From Turnera subulata (lineage: Eukaryota; Streptophyta; Magnoliopsida; Malpighiales; Passifloraceae), in assembly GCA_028386065.3 (NCBI GenBank), contig JAKUCV010002214.1, forward strand, positions 40,894-104,893: DNA of 64,000 nucleotides, in the 5' to 3' direction. The notes beneath the pieces are model-generated. The model saw only the letters and a list, made by a program, of their open reading frames with translations, did no database searches and was not told the origin of the DNA. Positions 44,738-55,473 of the stretch are shown here, one piece after another. The translations under genes were made by a program, and so were the position numbers. Numbering within the stretch: position 1 is the stretch's first letter; every line of letters starts with the position of its first letter.

Positions 44738-45093
44738 AATTGCATGCAGATGTCTTAATATATTTCCAATCCCATTTTTCCAATTTTCAATAAATTCACG
44801 TGTATGTATGTGTGGATATTGTGGTGATGGGTTCATGCAACAAATAGCAAAACCTCTTATCACCACAAAATTATGACCTTAATTAATGCTGCAGATATTC
44901 CCTCAAATTTGCTGCAACAAAAAGAAAAGAATTAATTTGTTCAAGAATTTGGATCAAATTAAAAAGGATTGATTTTTCAAGCCCAATCAAACTTTTCCTC
45001 CCCCATGATCGGAAGTAGAGTGTCATCTATATAATTCAGATTGCATGAGTGGCTAGGCCACTATTTTTCATTATCTATTGTTGAATTCAAACA

Positions 45094-45459
45094 ATGGAGG
45101 AGCCAGGAAGGCTACAAAACCCATCCACCCATATGGTTTTGAAAGTTGTAAGAATATGTTATTGCCAAGCCAAAATTACTTATGGCGGTTTAATGCAGCC
45201 GGCGGGGGACGAGCCTAGACCTCGACTACTATATAAAGAAAACATGATAGACCTTAGTACTACTAGTGCTTCTTCTTCTTCTGTGGTCATGACCTTAGAA
45301 GTAGGGCCTAAGTTGGACATGGAAAAACGTTCAAAGGGGATTTTGTTGGTTCTTGTAATGTTTCTTTTGCAAACATTTTTGTTATCCAATGCATGCTTGA
45401 ACAGTTCCTCCATATATATCTCTCCACCCAACAAACATGGTGCTCTAGTGGTAGAATAG
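45094..45459 (+). pseudogene. F-box type A broken copy, F-box deleted (copy 2)
   Basis: Counterpart of the 17739 pseudogene. A 941-bp deletion relative to copy 1 (17079-18019) joins at the 3-bp shared AAT near 45194, removing the start and the whole F-box. By chance the fusion leaves a 121-codon frame that starts in former intergenic DNA (MEEPGRLQNP) and enters the old reading frame at MQPAGDEPRPR. It is an accidental chimeric ORF with no recognised domain. Confidence 0.85.
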
Positions 45460-45504
45460 TACCCTGCCACGGTACAGACCCGGGTTTGCTTCCCGCCTGG
45501 TGCA
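45431..45504 (+). pseudogene. tRNA-Gly(GCC)-like sequence (copy 2)
   Basis: As at 18256, but the anticodon arm here is perfect (GTACC-CTGCCAC-GGTAC). The acceptor stem is still unpaired (ACAAACA against CTGGTGC), so a working tRNA is unlikely. Confidence 0.7.
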
Positions 45505-45599
45505 TAGGTGCCATGATATGATACTTGTGCTCCCGTGCTCCTTGTGATTCAATTCAAGGGTTATGTATATGTGCTTGAATCTTTTATAGAATTGCGTTT

Positions 45600-47074
45600 T
45601 CTTTTTTTGATACTAAACGATGATGATGGTATTATTAAAAAATCAAAAACAGTAGGATACAGCAAGTCATGCGTGAACTGACCGCCATGACCCAACGGTT
45701 ACACCGCGATACAAATAAAGATTACAACTGAACGAAATGATCGACCTCAGTTAGCATTCAGGGAATTAAAGTTCCTCTTTGGACATCTCCAAAATTTTAA
45801 TGTATCAGCCTTGGATAGAACCATTGAAGTGCTAAAGGGGAAGTCAGGCTGCAATGACCTGATCCAAAAAGAGGCGTGCACCAGAGCCAGTTCAGCAATC
45901 CTGCACGCATCTGCAGATAGGTTGTGAAAGATCCTTCGGTTTCGCTCAAGCCAAATCGGTCTCAGTACTGCAACGCCAATGAGAAACCAACTAGTGCGGT
46001 TGCGGTAGTTCGGTGATAAGAAAGTCCACTGAAGAATGAAATCCTCAAGCGTGGCAGGACTGCACCATAAAACCCCCCACCATTTGCAGACTTTGGACCA
46101 GACCAACAAGGAGACTGGGCAGGAAAGCAACAAATGGTCTCTAGTTTTGATTGAGGAGTTACACATAACACATACCGAATCACTCAAACCAATGATGCCC
46201 CTCTGGCGGAGGTTTTCCTTGGACGGTATACCATTATACAAAGCCAACCAAAGCCAACATTCTACCTTAAAGGGAGGTAGAGAATACCATATGAATGATT
46301 TGTCTCTTCTGAGACCGAGCTGAGAGTAGATGAAATCTCTACCCCTCTTAACAGTGTATGACCCATCCATGGCATGCCTCCAGATTCTTTGATCTTGCTG
46401 AGTCGGGTGGCCTGGAATGTTGCAAATCATTTCCATGAGTGCATTTTTTCTCTCAACCTCCCACTCCCAAAGGGGGCGCCTCCAAGCGGAAGCCCAAAAA
46501 GGCTGTTGATTAATCATCTTAATGGCTTCACTGACTGAGCAGTCCTTACACGTAGAAAATGAAAAAAATCTTGGAAAGAGCTCTTTGAAGGAACCACGAC
46601 CAGTCCAGTCATTCCCCCAGAAGTTAATTTCGGCACCAGATCCAAGTTTAATGGTAGACCCAGCCAATAGAGAGACCCCAGTTTGGCTGATGAGAACCTG
46701 ACTGCACTATATCAATCCAAGGTGCAGAACATTTTCGTCTGGAGAAGGTTGGGAATAAGTCTGAATTATTTTCACCACATTTGTTTTTTAACAAAGGACA
46801 GCTTCTCTGTTGGGCTAGAATAGCACCATAACCATTTGAATAGGAGAGATTGGTTCATGGTGCACAAATCAATAATTCCCGTGCCGCCAAGCTCTTGAGG
46901 AATTGTTATTTTCTTCCATGCAACAAAACAGGTCTTCTTAGAATTCTCAATGCCACTCCAGAAAAAATTCCTCAGTATAGATGCCAATTTTTTTCGAACA
47001 CCCGCAGGCATCTTGAAGAGAGACATGTAGTATACAGGTAATCCACTCAACACCGATTTGATGAGGGTGACTCT
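45600..47074 (-). mobile_element. LINE 3' fragment, duplicate of 18425-19901
   Basis: Carries the RT thumb and zf-RVT C-terminus (CVMCNSSIKTRDHLLLSCP), ending at a T run from about 45600. The sequence matches copy 1 up to GGGTGACTCT at 47074, then switches abruptly to the upstream block of a type B F-box gene, which is the right breakpoint of the duplication. It has its own lesions (small deletions near 46690 and 46797). Confidence 0.9.
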
Positions 47075-47422
47075 AATTTATCATTATTATATAAGACTTT
47101 AATTTGGTGCATATATACACAAAATTTCCGCATTCAATTCCCGTGTGGGACCTGAATCATCACAAAATAAGACTTTAATACATTATTTTTCGGGATTCAA
47201 ATATAGAATAACCACAAAACATAAAAAAATAAAGACATCGAGGAAGTTGGTGCGTTGAATCCAAAACGAAACGGAAAAAGAATTATATATATATATATAA
47301 TCAATCTCGCCTCGCACCAAAAGTCACCCATATATACAAACACACAAATCAAGATCTCTCCTTGCAAAAAAAAAAAAAAAGAAAGAAAACCATCAGTCTC
47401 GTCATCGGAAAAACAAGAAAAT

Positions 47423-48757
47423 ATGGCGTCCATGGAGAAAAAGCATAATAAGACTAGGGCACCGGGCAACAGGTTACTTGTTGATCAAGCCAAGTCCACC
47501 CATACGGAACAACCAGTGATCTCCACGAATATGGCTGCAGCCGCACCAAATCTTGGTTATTTACCTACAGATATTCTTGAGGAGATTCTAGACTTGTTAC
47601 CCATCGAATCCATTGGCCGATTCAGGTCAGTCTCCAAGTCGTTGTTCTCTTTGCTGGCGATCAAGTTCAACTTACCAAAACTCCGACATTACCCCTGCAT
47701 ATTAAATTTCCCTACATCGTATGGCATGGAATCTTCTGATGACAAAGGCCTTTTTACTGGAGTTGTATTATCACAGTATAGCGGCGGCGATGATGTAAAA
47801 AATCAAGGTTATAGGGCACCTGATGAGTTATTATTGGCAGCTCCGGGTCAGAGCAGGCATTGTTCTTTTCTCGGATCATGCAATGGATTAGTTGTTTTGA
47901 GGGTTAGTGACTTATTCTGCAGCGCCAAGCAGGAAGAGACATTTGTCTGGAATCCTTTCACCGGTATCTCCAGAAAATTGCCACATAGGAACTATTATTC
48001 TTATGGTTTCTTTTACGGTTTCGGGTATGTTTCGGCCTCTAATGATTACAAGGTATTTGCAGCTACAGGTCCTGATCTTGATCCCCGACCTGAAGACTTT
48101 AAAGTCGAGATTTTCTCACTGAAAACAGGTTCCTGGAAAAAATTGAAAATTACTCTCGGGGTGTACTTCCAATATATTCAATGGTTACTGGGCATGGGCC
48201 TCTTCTTGAATGGAGCACTTCTTTGGAGACCCCGGGAATCATCATCTTGGGGAGAAAAGGGTGAGTTAACCATCGTCGCTATCGCTTTTGATTTGGAGAA
48301 GGAGAAGTTTTATCTTCTGCCTGGCCCTCCAATTCAGATCTCTCGCGGTTATGGATCTAGGTTGGGAGTTGTTGGGGAATATCTCTGTTTTTCTCATATT
48401 GATGGGTACAAGAACAATATTTGGGTAATGAAGGAATACTGCGACGAGGCTTCGTGGGTTCCCTTTATTTCATATACTTTTACTGGATTTACTTGTCCTT
48501 ATCAATCTGGAGATGGTAAGGAGCGTGAGGGTCGTGTAGAATACGTGTGCGACTTCATACCACAGTATTTCAAGGATGGTAGATACATGTTGCTTCAATT
48601 CGGCTATGATCTTCATGTGCTAAAGTGGGACAACAATCTTGAAGAAAGTGATGAAGCTGAAAAGTACTCCAAGAAGATCAAATTCGGTAGAGCATTGGGG
48701 GTTCCCTACGCAGGGGTTCCCTACGCACAAACTCTAGCCTCGCCCTATGCTACTTAA
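47423..48757 (+). CDS. F-box protein type B with FBA domain
   Basis: 444 aa from the ATG at 47423 (MASMEKKHNK). An in-frame ATG at 47255 would add 56 residues, but that stretch is AT-rich leader, and the paralog at 30397 has its start just upstream of the same conserved block (SSSEKQEN). F-box at about residues 44-85 (YLPTDILEEILDLLP, RFRSVSKSLFSLL). The FBA domain follows: FLGSCNGLVVL, VWNPFTGISRKLPH, YGFGYVSASNDYKV, VEIFSLKTGSWKKL, LNGALLWRP and NIWVMKEYCDEASW, a near-textbook plant FBA_1 pattern. Probable SCF substrate receptor; substrate unknown. The only type B member without lesions. Confidence 0.9.
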   Translation: MASMEKKHNKTRAPGNRLLVDQAKSTHTEQPVISTNMAAAAPNLGYLPTDILEEILDLLPIESIGRFRSVSKSLFSLLAIKFNLPKLRHYPCILNFPTSYGMESSDDKGLFTGVVLSQYSGGDDVKNQGYRAPDELLLAAPGQSRHCSFLGSCNGLVVLRVSDLFCSAKQEETFVWNPFTGISRKLPHRNYYSYGFFYGFGYVSASNDYKVFAATGPDLDPRPEDFKVEIFSLKTGSWKKLKITLGVYFQYIQWLLGMGLFLNGALLWRPRESSSWGEKGELTIVAIAFDLEKEKFYLLPGPPIQISRGYGSRLGVVGEYLCFSHIDGYKNNIWVMKEYCDEASWVPFISYTFTGFTCPYQSGDGKEREGRVEYVCDFIPQYFKDGRYMLLQFGYDLHVLKWDNNLEESDEAEKYSKKIKFGRALGVPYAGVPYAQTLASPYAT

Positions 48758-49320
48758 GGCTGCTTATCTAATCAACCAACCTGGAGCTGCTGCTTAATTA
48801 ACCATATGGAAAGCTTATAGCTTCAATGGTTTGTTGTGATTCTCGTTTGCTATGTGACGGTCTATAGAATGAAGCAAAGAGGTAAAGGTTAAAGGTTAAC
48901 AAGGTAAAGTGTGGTTTATTTGTAGTTCCGTTGCTATACTCTTCCTTGGGGGATGTCTTTGCTGGAAATTAGCCTTATAATAAATCAAAGTATATTATAT
49001 GCGTTGCAAACATGTCTGGGTAGAACATGGATATGCGATCGTACTATCTGTGTTGCAAACATGTCTTTGACGATGGGAGGCATAATCCCAACAGAAGCAA
49101 AGCAATGCTTCAAACAACTAACCGACCAATCTGACAAAAGAAAAAAAGAAACAATAAAATCAGTAATTCAAGCCAAACATTACTTGCCAAAGCAGCCACT
49201 CTGTGTTCTGATAAAGTTTGTAGAAGATTTATATTTAAATACCAGCTGACCTGCATCCATGAATGTGCCTCAAGGGCGGATTGAGAGAAGAACTTGCTAA
49301 AATGTGTTCATTTGACATAA
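48758..49320. other. Intergenic with a type A 3' scrap
   Basis: 48860-48970 (AATGAAGCAAAGAGGTAAAGG, CTTCCTTGGGGGATGTC) is a degraded type A 3' end. 49000-49300 shows nothing I can identify. Confidence 0.5.
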
Positions 49321-49323
49321 TAT

Positions 49324-49620
49324 TCACACCAACTCCTGAAACGTACGACCATAATCCTGATGCGGATTATATTTGTTCTTTCTCTTAGCAACTTGCCTTA
49401 TAATCTTCTTGCGGCCGTCGATCACTGCAATACTACGTCTCCTGTCCAAAGCATAGAATTTATCGTTTAGGTATGAAACTCTATCAAACATAAAACGCAG
49501 ATCATTGATAATAGTCCACCTTTCATCTCCCTTCCTCCACACAAACAACGAAGAACAAGGTCGTATCACGGCCATCACCGTAAACCCGGGGTCGTCACAA
49601 ATATTACGAAAACTTGAACT
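49324..49620 (-). pseudogene. Fragment of a DUF295-type F-box/beta-propeller protein
   Basis: About 99 codons: SSFRNICDDPGFTVMAVIR, LFVWRKGDERWTII, FDRVSYLNDKFYALDRRRSIAVID. The order 'W...GD..WT', 'F.D..Y..g.FYALD..G.v.v.d' resembles the DUF295 (KIB-type) domain of another plant F-box class. There is no F-box and no upstream continuation, so it is a stray fragment. Assignment is by motif recall. Confidence 0.55.
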
Positions 49621-49849
49621 AACAGCAACTCACTTGGACTAGGAATGGCCTCGATGGAAATGCCCTTATTTAGGGGAGAGTATTAAGTCCACCAGTTCGA
49701 AATGGAGTTACACAGTTTAGTCCTGTCCTTTGTTTGAGCTATTCAATTTCTGACCAAACCAAACAATTAATAATTAAAACCAGTAATTGGTTCTTCGTCT
49801 GTTGCTTGCTGGTTTAATTTCTTTGTTATATATTATGAATTGAAGGAGT

Positions 49850-50215
49850 ATATATGGAGTGGGTAAGCTCTTGGACAAAACAACATGTTGTTTTATCATC
49901 ATCACTGGCGAGAAGATCACCAAAACTTAAGGAGCAATTGGATCCACCAGTGAAGGTAAAGGGGCAGAAGAAGATGACAAGGTTTTTCTGTTGAGTGAAG
50001 GAGAAGGTTCAAGCATCCTGTTATCCTATATGATCTAATCAGGACAAAGAAGACCAAAAAGGTAAAAAGTAAAAAAAAATATGGTTTTTGATGCTAAAAT
50101 ACAATGGTTTATTTTGTAGTTCCCTCTATACTCCAAGTCTTCTCTCCCTTGGGGATATGTCTTTGCTGGAAAACGCTTCATCAGGACTGAATGTTGTTGA
50201 GTCGACCAAATCATA
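49850..50215 (+). pseudogene. F-box type A, 3'-end relic
   Basis: AAGCTCTTGGACAAAACAAC and the CATGTTGTT, AGATCACCAAAACTT and CTTCTCTCCCTTGGGGATATG segments follow the type A gene from 16270 to its end, with deletions and frameshifts. It runs toward the type C gene at 51666, forming the repeated convergent module. Confidence 0.8.
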
Positions 50216-50507
50216 AATATTGTTCCAGTTTTCATCGTTTCTTACAAATAAAGAATTTAAACAATAACCCCTCTTTGAGTCGCTCTAGGTCGGATTTCAA
50301 GGAAGATACTAAGCACCAGGAAATAAGATAGTCTTGAACAGGATTACATATCCTTGGTGAATCAGCTGGAAGAGATAGAACAGTTGGTGATAAAAGAAAG
50401 TAACTAAATTTTTACTAGTTCTCGAGGGGCTATTACTGTGTGCAACACATTTGAAGAAAAGAATGTAGCTAAATTTAATGTAACATTCAGAAATCTTCTT
50501 AGTTGAC

Positions 50508-51666
50508 TCATGTCAATAGTCTCCAATTTGTCCAGCAAACAAAGATTGAAACACTGAAAGCCAAAACAAAACAGTGAACGCAACCTAGCCTATACTTCAG
50601 CTTTCCTCCACTGGTTAGGAGTCTCATTCCTTTGAATGTTACCAAGCTAGATTTATAAGATAGACAAGCAGATGTCTCTGGGCCCTTAATTTCTTCACGA
50701 ATGTCGGAGATGAATCTAAACAATGACTCACGAATCCTGGAAAACGCAATCCTTTGACTATGCAATGAAATACGCGCAACATAAATTTCTCTTCTCATTT
50801 CTGGATTTTCTTTCAGGAATGGCAATGGAATTATTGTCTTCATACCTTGCAACGCCTTATCGTCCTGACAATCTTGCAGCCTCAATATATGCAGCTCATC
50901 ATTTGCTAGAGCGACGAAATTATGGCCATTCATCACCCTCAACAAGGGAAACATAGGAGCCATCTGGGAACACAGACCTCGGCACGAGTTTATGACCTTG
51001 AAAACTCTCGGTATCCAGATCAAATGACATTACCTCGTGATCCCGTGATTGAATCAAGCTTATTTTTGCAATATGAACGACTCCTTCTACAAGACATGCC
51101 CGGAGACGATCGTTTTTGTCCAAGCTTTGAAGATGGATAGAATCAACATGTTTCCACGAAGGTTTGTCCTCAGTACCTAAAAGAAGAATTTCAACACCTC
51201 CATAACCATTTCCAGTAACATCAGAGTCGTATATAGAGGCCAACTTGTAAAATCCTGATGTTGGAGCAAAACCAAACCGCAATTCTCGAATCCTTTTATG
51301 TGGCTTAGGTACGTAGAATACTTGCCCCATTGCTGGGTTTCTGATGCGAAACTCCTTGGAAACATTGTGCTTCTCTAGTATGATCAATCCATTATAAGAC
51401 TGCAAAGAAGTAAAAGGAGGTTGCTCCACCACCGGGAATGTACCACATGGACTGTGGTAGAGATGCTTTTCAACAAAATAGCGATCCTCAGTTAAGAGCT
51501 TCCATTCCTTGGATACACACTTGAATCTCAACAAATCCTTCACTGCCACACGGCTTAATATCTCAATGATGAGTTCCATTGGGAGAATAATTGGCCGTAG
51601 ATTGCCAGGGGAGTATTTCTCTCCTTTGCTTTCAATTTTTCTACGATTAGACATATATTGACCCAT
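50508..51666 (-). pseudogene. F-box type C gene with a single frameshift
   Basis: Reads right to left from MGQYMSNRRKIESKGEK at 51666. F-box at residues about 28-68 (LPMELIIEILSRVAVKD, RFKCVSKEWKLL), then a substrate domain with RIRNPAMGQVFYVPKP, FGFAPTSGFYKLASIYD, VEILLLGTEDKPSWK and MSFDLDTESFQGHK. After GDEWP (near 50926) an extra nucleotide ends the frame with TAA; FVALANDELHIL continues one frame over to KLKYRLG. Paralogs at 53.6 k and 59.7 k are open here. One base separates this from a full gene of about 385 aa, so a sequencing error must be excluded. Confidence 0.85.
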
Positions 51667-51921
51667 ACTTCAGCGCACTTTGCTCCTGGCTATGTTATTT
51701 AAAGTTTGTTAAAAATATGACAAGACAAAGAAAAAAATGATAGTGTGTCCAAAAATTGAAATACAGGCAGTTTTAAAACAATCTTAATTAATGAATGAGG
51801 ATTTGTATATATTGAAGATACGTATATCTAAACTATCTTCATATCAAAATAAACAAATTGTATACATTCCCTCTCTTTTCCCCCAATTAATCATCATTAG
51901 CAAAAAAAAATCGACATACTA

Positions 51922-52120
51922 CGAAGTTAAACCTTTTTCTAATTTGGTTCATGGTACCTTAAAGATGCGGTGAAAGAGAAAAGGGACGATATATATATCT
52001 ATATGTTGAAAATAAATATCACTACCGACTTACGATGATTTGTTTTCATTGTTGTATTCTTCATCTATATATTCCAAACATTCTTGATCTTAAATACTAT
52101 AGTTTATTATTATGAAAACT
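51922..52120. other. Non-reversed complement tract 2 (199 bp)
   Basis: Lies in the upstream flank of the type C gene. Its same-direction complement aligns with 55027-55236 (for example CCAAGTACCATGGAATTTC and ACAACATAAGAAGTAGATA). Direct homology holds up to 51921 and from 52121 (AATAGATTCATAATACGTG). Confidence 0.9.
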
Positions 52121-52350
52121 AATAGATTCATAATACGTGTAAGCTTAAAAAGTGATAGGTGTTCAACGCATACCTTTTGATGTAGGATTGTTAGAGTAGA
52201 TGTGTTGCAACTTCCGCATTAGCTTTGGTGGATCTATGAGAATCAACGTAAGCAGTGAGTGGTTATTAAACAAATACAAAATCTAGGGTTCGAGGTGGGC
52301 TTATAATCACTCTTCCAAAATTAAATTCATAACAATTAAGCCTAAAAGTT

Positions 52351-52364
52351 TTTTTTTGATGCTC
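52351..52364 (-). mobile_element. Minute LINE insertion, 14 bp
   Basis: TTTTTTTGATGCTC between two copies of ATTAAGCCTAAAAGTT (52335-52350 and 52365-52380). The T run plus GAT is the LINE 3' end; the related stretch at 29780 has no insertion. Confidence 0.75.
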
Positions 52365-52380
52365 ATTAAGCCTAAAAGTT

Positions 52381-53280
52381 ACAGGCGTGGATCACATATA
52401 TACCTTGTGATGTAGTGTAGGTACGACTTGTCATCTAATTTAGATTACGAAAACGACTATTGTATCTGTTATTATGAGAAAAAATTATATATACATATAT
52501 TATGTTTGTTGTAATAAATATTTTATCGCAACAAAAATAAAACGCTCTACAACTCATCCACATTTTACTTAAAAGAAACCCTAATAATTTTGGACTGGCC
52601 CAGAATAACCCTATTGTTGGATGGAAACCATATGGGCCCAAAATTTAGGTTTGAGTTTATTTGGTAACCAATCACTTAATCGTGTATATATATTATTAGA
52701 ACTGGGGAAAAAGAAAACATAGTCAACCTAAACTACAACGGCATGGCAAAACAGGAACCTATAATTTGCAATATTATTTGTTTGTTTATGCGAGTTTTAT
52801 GTTTTATTTTCTTATGTTGCTTTATTTATTTAATTTTGGAGTAAATTAAGTGAGCAAATACGTATATTGGCTCAACGTAGCTTGTATGCTACCTCCTATT
52901 ACAGGTCAGGCCATTTTACATCAAAGTCTGCCTATGCCTTATTGTCCAGCGTTGGTATATATTTTGTACATGCCTTATGGAGACTTGAATGGCAATAGCC
53001 TGGTCCGCAGCGTGTTCATTTGGCTCATTGCTAATAGAAATTGCTCGCTTATAACATGAGATGTAGCGAAAACTTGCTTTGTCCGGCTTGCACAGTCATG
53101 GTAGAGAAGTTACTTAATATTTTTCCAGGATTATTGGCGCGCTAGGAGAGTGTAGCGGAAACTTGTGCCTCTGTGCTAGTGGGGCTCTTTTTCCTCATTG
53201 CCTGCAGAATGCTTGGATTTTTAACAGAAATAGTATTGGTTTTTGTTCAGAATATTTTTAGGACGGCGGAATCCCCTCAG
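52381..53280. other. Type C flank, then unassigned DNA
   Basis: 52381-52690 matches 29790-30080. 52690-53280 has no counterpart in the window. The longest plus frame, 52850-53059 (69 codons), shows nothing recognisable. Confidence 0.5.
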
Positions 53281-53550
53281 TTCTTGTAAGGGCAACCCCT
53301 TAGTTGGAAGAGAACATTCAGAAATCTCCTCAGTTGGCTATTAGCAAGAGCAACGAATTTTACTAGTTTTCGTTGGGCTGTTAATGTGTGGCACACATCT
53401 GAGGAAAAGAAAGTAACTAAATTTAATATAACATTCAGAAATATTCTTAGTTGGCTCATATCAATAGTCTCCAATTTGTCCACCAAGCAATGATTGAAAC
53501 ATTGAAAACAAAACAAAACAGTGCACAAAACCTATACTTCAGCTTTCCCT

Positions 53551-54625
53551 CTACTGGTTGGGGCCGAGTCTCATTCCTTTGAATGTCACCAAGCTAGATT
53601 TATATGCAAGACAAGTAAACTTGCCGTCCTTTTCAACACATGTCTCTGGGCCCTTCCTTTCTTCACGAATGTAGTAAACGTATTGAAACTCGCAATTCCT
53701 ATGGAACGTAATCCTTTGACTATGCAATGAAATGTGCCCAACAGAAATTTTTCTCCGTATTTCAGGATTTTCTTTCAGGAATGACAATGGAATTATTGTC
53801 TTCTTACCCTCCAACTTACCTTCCTCCAGAGAATCTTGCAACCACAATGTATGCAACTCATCATTTGCTAAAGCGACGAGGAATAGCAATCCATCACCAT
53901 AAGCAAGGGAAACATGAACATCAGAGCCATCTGGGAACACAGACCTCGGCACGAGTTTATGACCTCGAAAATTTTCGGAATCTAGATCAAATGACATTAC
54001 CTCATATTCTCGTGATTGAATCGTGCTCGTTTTGGAAATGTGAAAGACTCCTTCTGCAACACATACCTTGAGAAAATTTTTTCTATCATAGCTATGAAGA
54101 TGAGTAGAATGAACTTGTTTCCACGAGGATTTGTCCTCAATACCCAATACAAGAATTTCAACTCCTCCATAACCATTTCCAGCAGTGGAGTCATATATAG
54201 AGACCAACTTGTAAAATCCTGAAGTGGTAGCGAAACCAAACCGCACCATTCGACTCTTTTTTTGTGGATTGGGTATACTGAAATACTTGCTCCACTGACG
54301 GATTCCTGATGCGAAGCTCCCTGGAATGCTCGTGTATCTCTAGTATCAATCCCTGGTAAGACTGCAAAAAAGTAAAAGATTGCTTCACCATTGGAAATCT
54401 ACCAGATGAGCTGTGGTCGAGATGCTTCAGAACAAAACAGCGATCCTCAATTAAGAGCTCCCATTCCTTGGACACACACTTGAATCTCAACAAAACCTTT
54501 ACTGTCGTACTGGTTAATATCTCAATGATGAGTTCCACTGGGAGAATTGCCTGTAGATTGCTGCCAGGGGAGTATTTCTCTCCTTTACTTTCAATTTTTC
54601 TTCGTTTAGATATTTTTTGACCCAT
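53551..54625 (-). pseudogene. F-box type C gene with a single frameshift
   Basis: Reads from MGQKISKRRKIESKGEK at 54625. The F-box (LPVELIIEILTSTTVKVLLRFKC is seen as LPVELIIEIL and RFKCVSKEWELL) and RIRNPSVEQVF follow. One extra base near 54280 shifts the frame after VEQVF; it then continues as FGFATTSGFYKLVSIYD, GGVEILVLGIEDKSSWK, MSFDLDSENFRGHK, VALANDELHTLWLQD and ends at RLGPNQ (53551). The rest of the domain is open. As with the 51.6 k gene, one base decides between gene and pseudogene. Confidence 0.85.
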
Positions 54626-54797
54626 AGTTCACACCACTTTGCTCCTGGCTATGTTATAAAGTTTGTTAAAAATATGACAAGACTAAAAAAAATGATAGAG
54701 CTATTGAGGATTTAAATTATTCAAATTGATATGCAGTTCTTTTTTGTCCAAAAATTGAAATGGATGCAGTTTTAAAACAATCTTAATCAACGAATGA

Positions 54798-54799
<2 letters not shown>

Positions 54800-54873
<74 letters not shown>
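54800..54873. repeat. (TA)n microsatellite, about 36 units
   Basis: Uninterrupted TA run in the 5' flank of the type C gene, in a spot where relatives have only ATGAGGATTTGTATAT. Confidence 0.97.
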
Positions 54874-54876
<3 letters not shown>

Positions 54877-55274
54877 CTATCTTCATATCAAAATCAACAA
54901 ATTGTTCTCTGTAATATTCAAGATATGAATATCCTAATCAATAAATAGAAAGAAATTAATGATGGTCATTCCCTTTCTTTCTCCCAATAAATTATCATTA
55001 GCAAAAAATAAAATCGACAAACTAGCTTCAATTTGGAAAAAAGATCAAACCAAGTACCATGGAATTTCTACGCCTCTTTATCTTTTCCCCACTGTATATA
55101 GATATACTACTTTTCTTTATAGTGAAGGCTTAAGGCTATTAAACAAAGTAACAACATAAGAAGTAGATATATAAGGTTTGTAAGAACTAGAACTAGAATT
55201 TATGATTTCAAATAATTATACTTTTGAAATAGTTTCATAATACGTGTAAGCTTAAAAAGTGATAGGTGTTCATC
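54874..55274. other. Type C upstream flank
   Basis: AT-rich and homologous to 28860-29600 outside the LINE fragment; no gene. Confidence 0.7.
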
Positions 55275-55473
55275 TGCATGGAAAACTACATCCAAACAAT
55301 CTCGTCTACACAACGTTGAAGGAGAAGTCGAAACCACCTAGACACTCTTAGTTTCATTCTTCACTCACCGATAATTTGTTTATCTTTTAACAATACCAAC
55401 TTAGTTGACATTGTCTCTTTTAGTTTCCTTTTCGTTCTTTTCTTTCTTTTCTTACTTATTTGTCTATCTAAGG
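55275..55473. other. Non-reversed complement tract 3 (199 bp)
   Basis: 55275-55389 is the same-direction complement of the type C upstream flank (compare 52165-52279 and 29612-29726). 55390-55473 is the complement of the first 84 bases of the right LTR (58362-58445) with a few mismatches. Direct sequence resumes at CAGAATTTTCG (55474). Confidence 0.92.

Noticed and set aside
47255..47422. N-terminal extension of the type B F-box protein
   Set aside because: The 56 extra codons are AT-rich promoter/leader sequence shared with 30240-30400, where they are not coding; the ATG at 47423 fits the conserved block.
54701..54886. 61-codon frame of Ile/Tyr repeats
   Set aside because: Translation of the (TA)n microsatellite.
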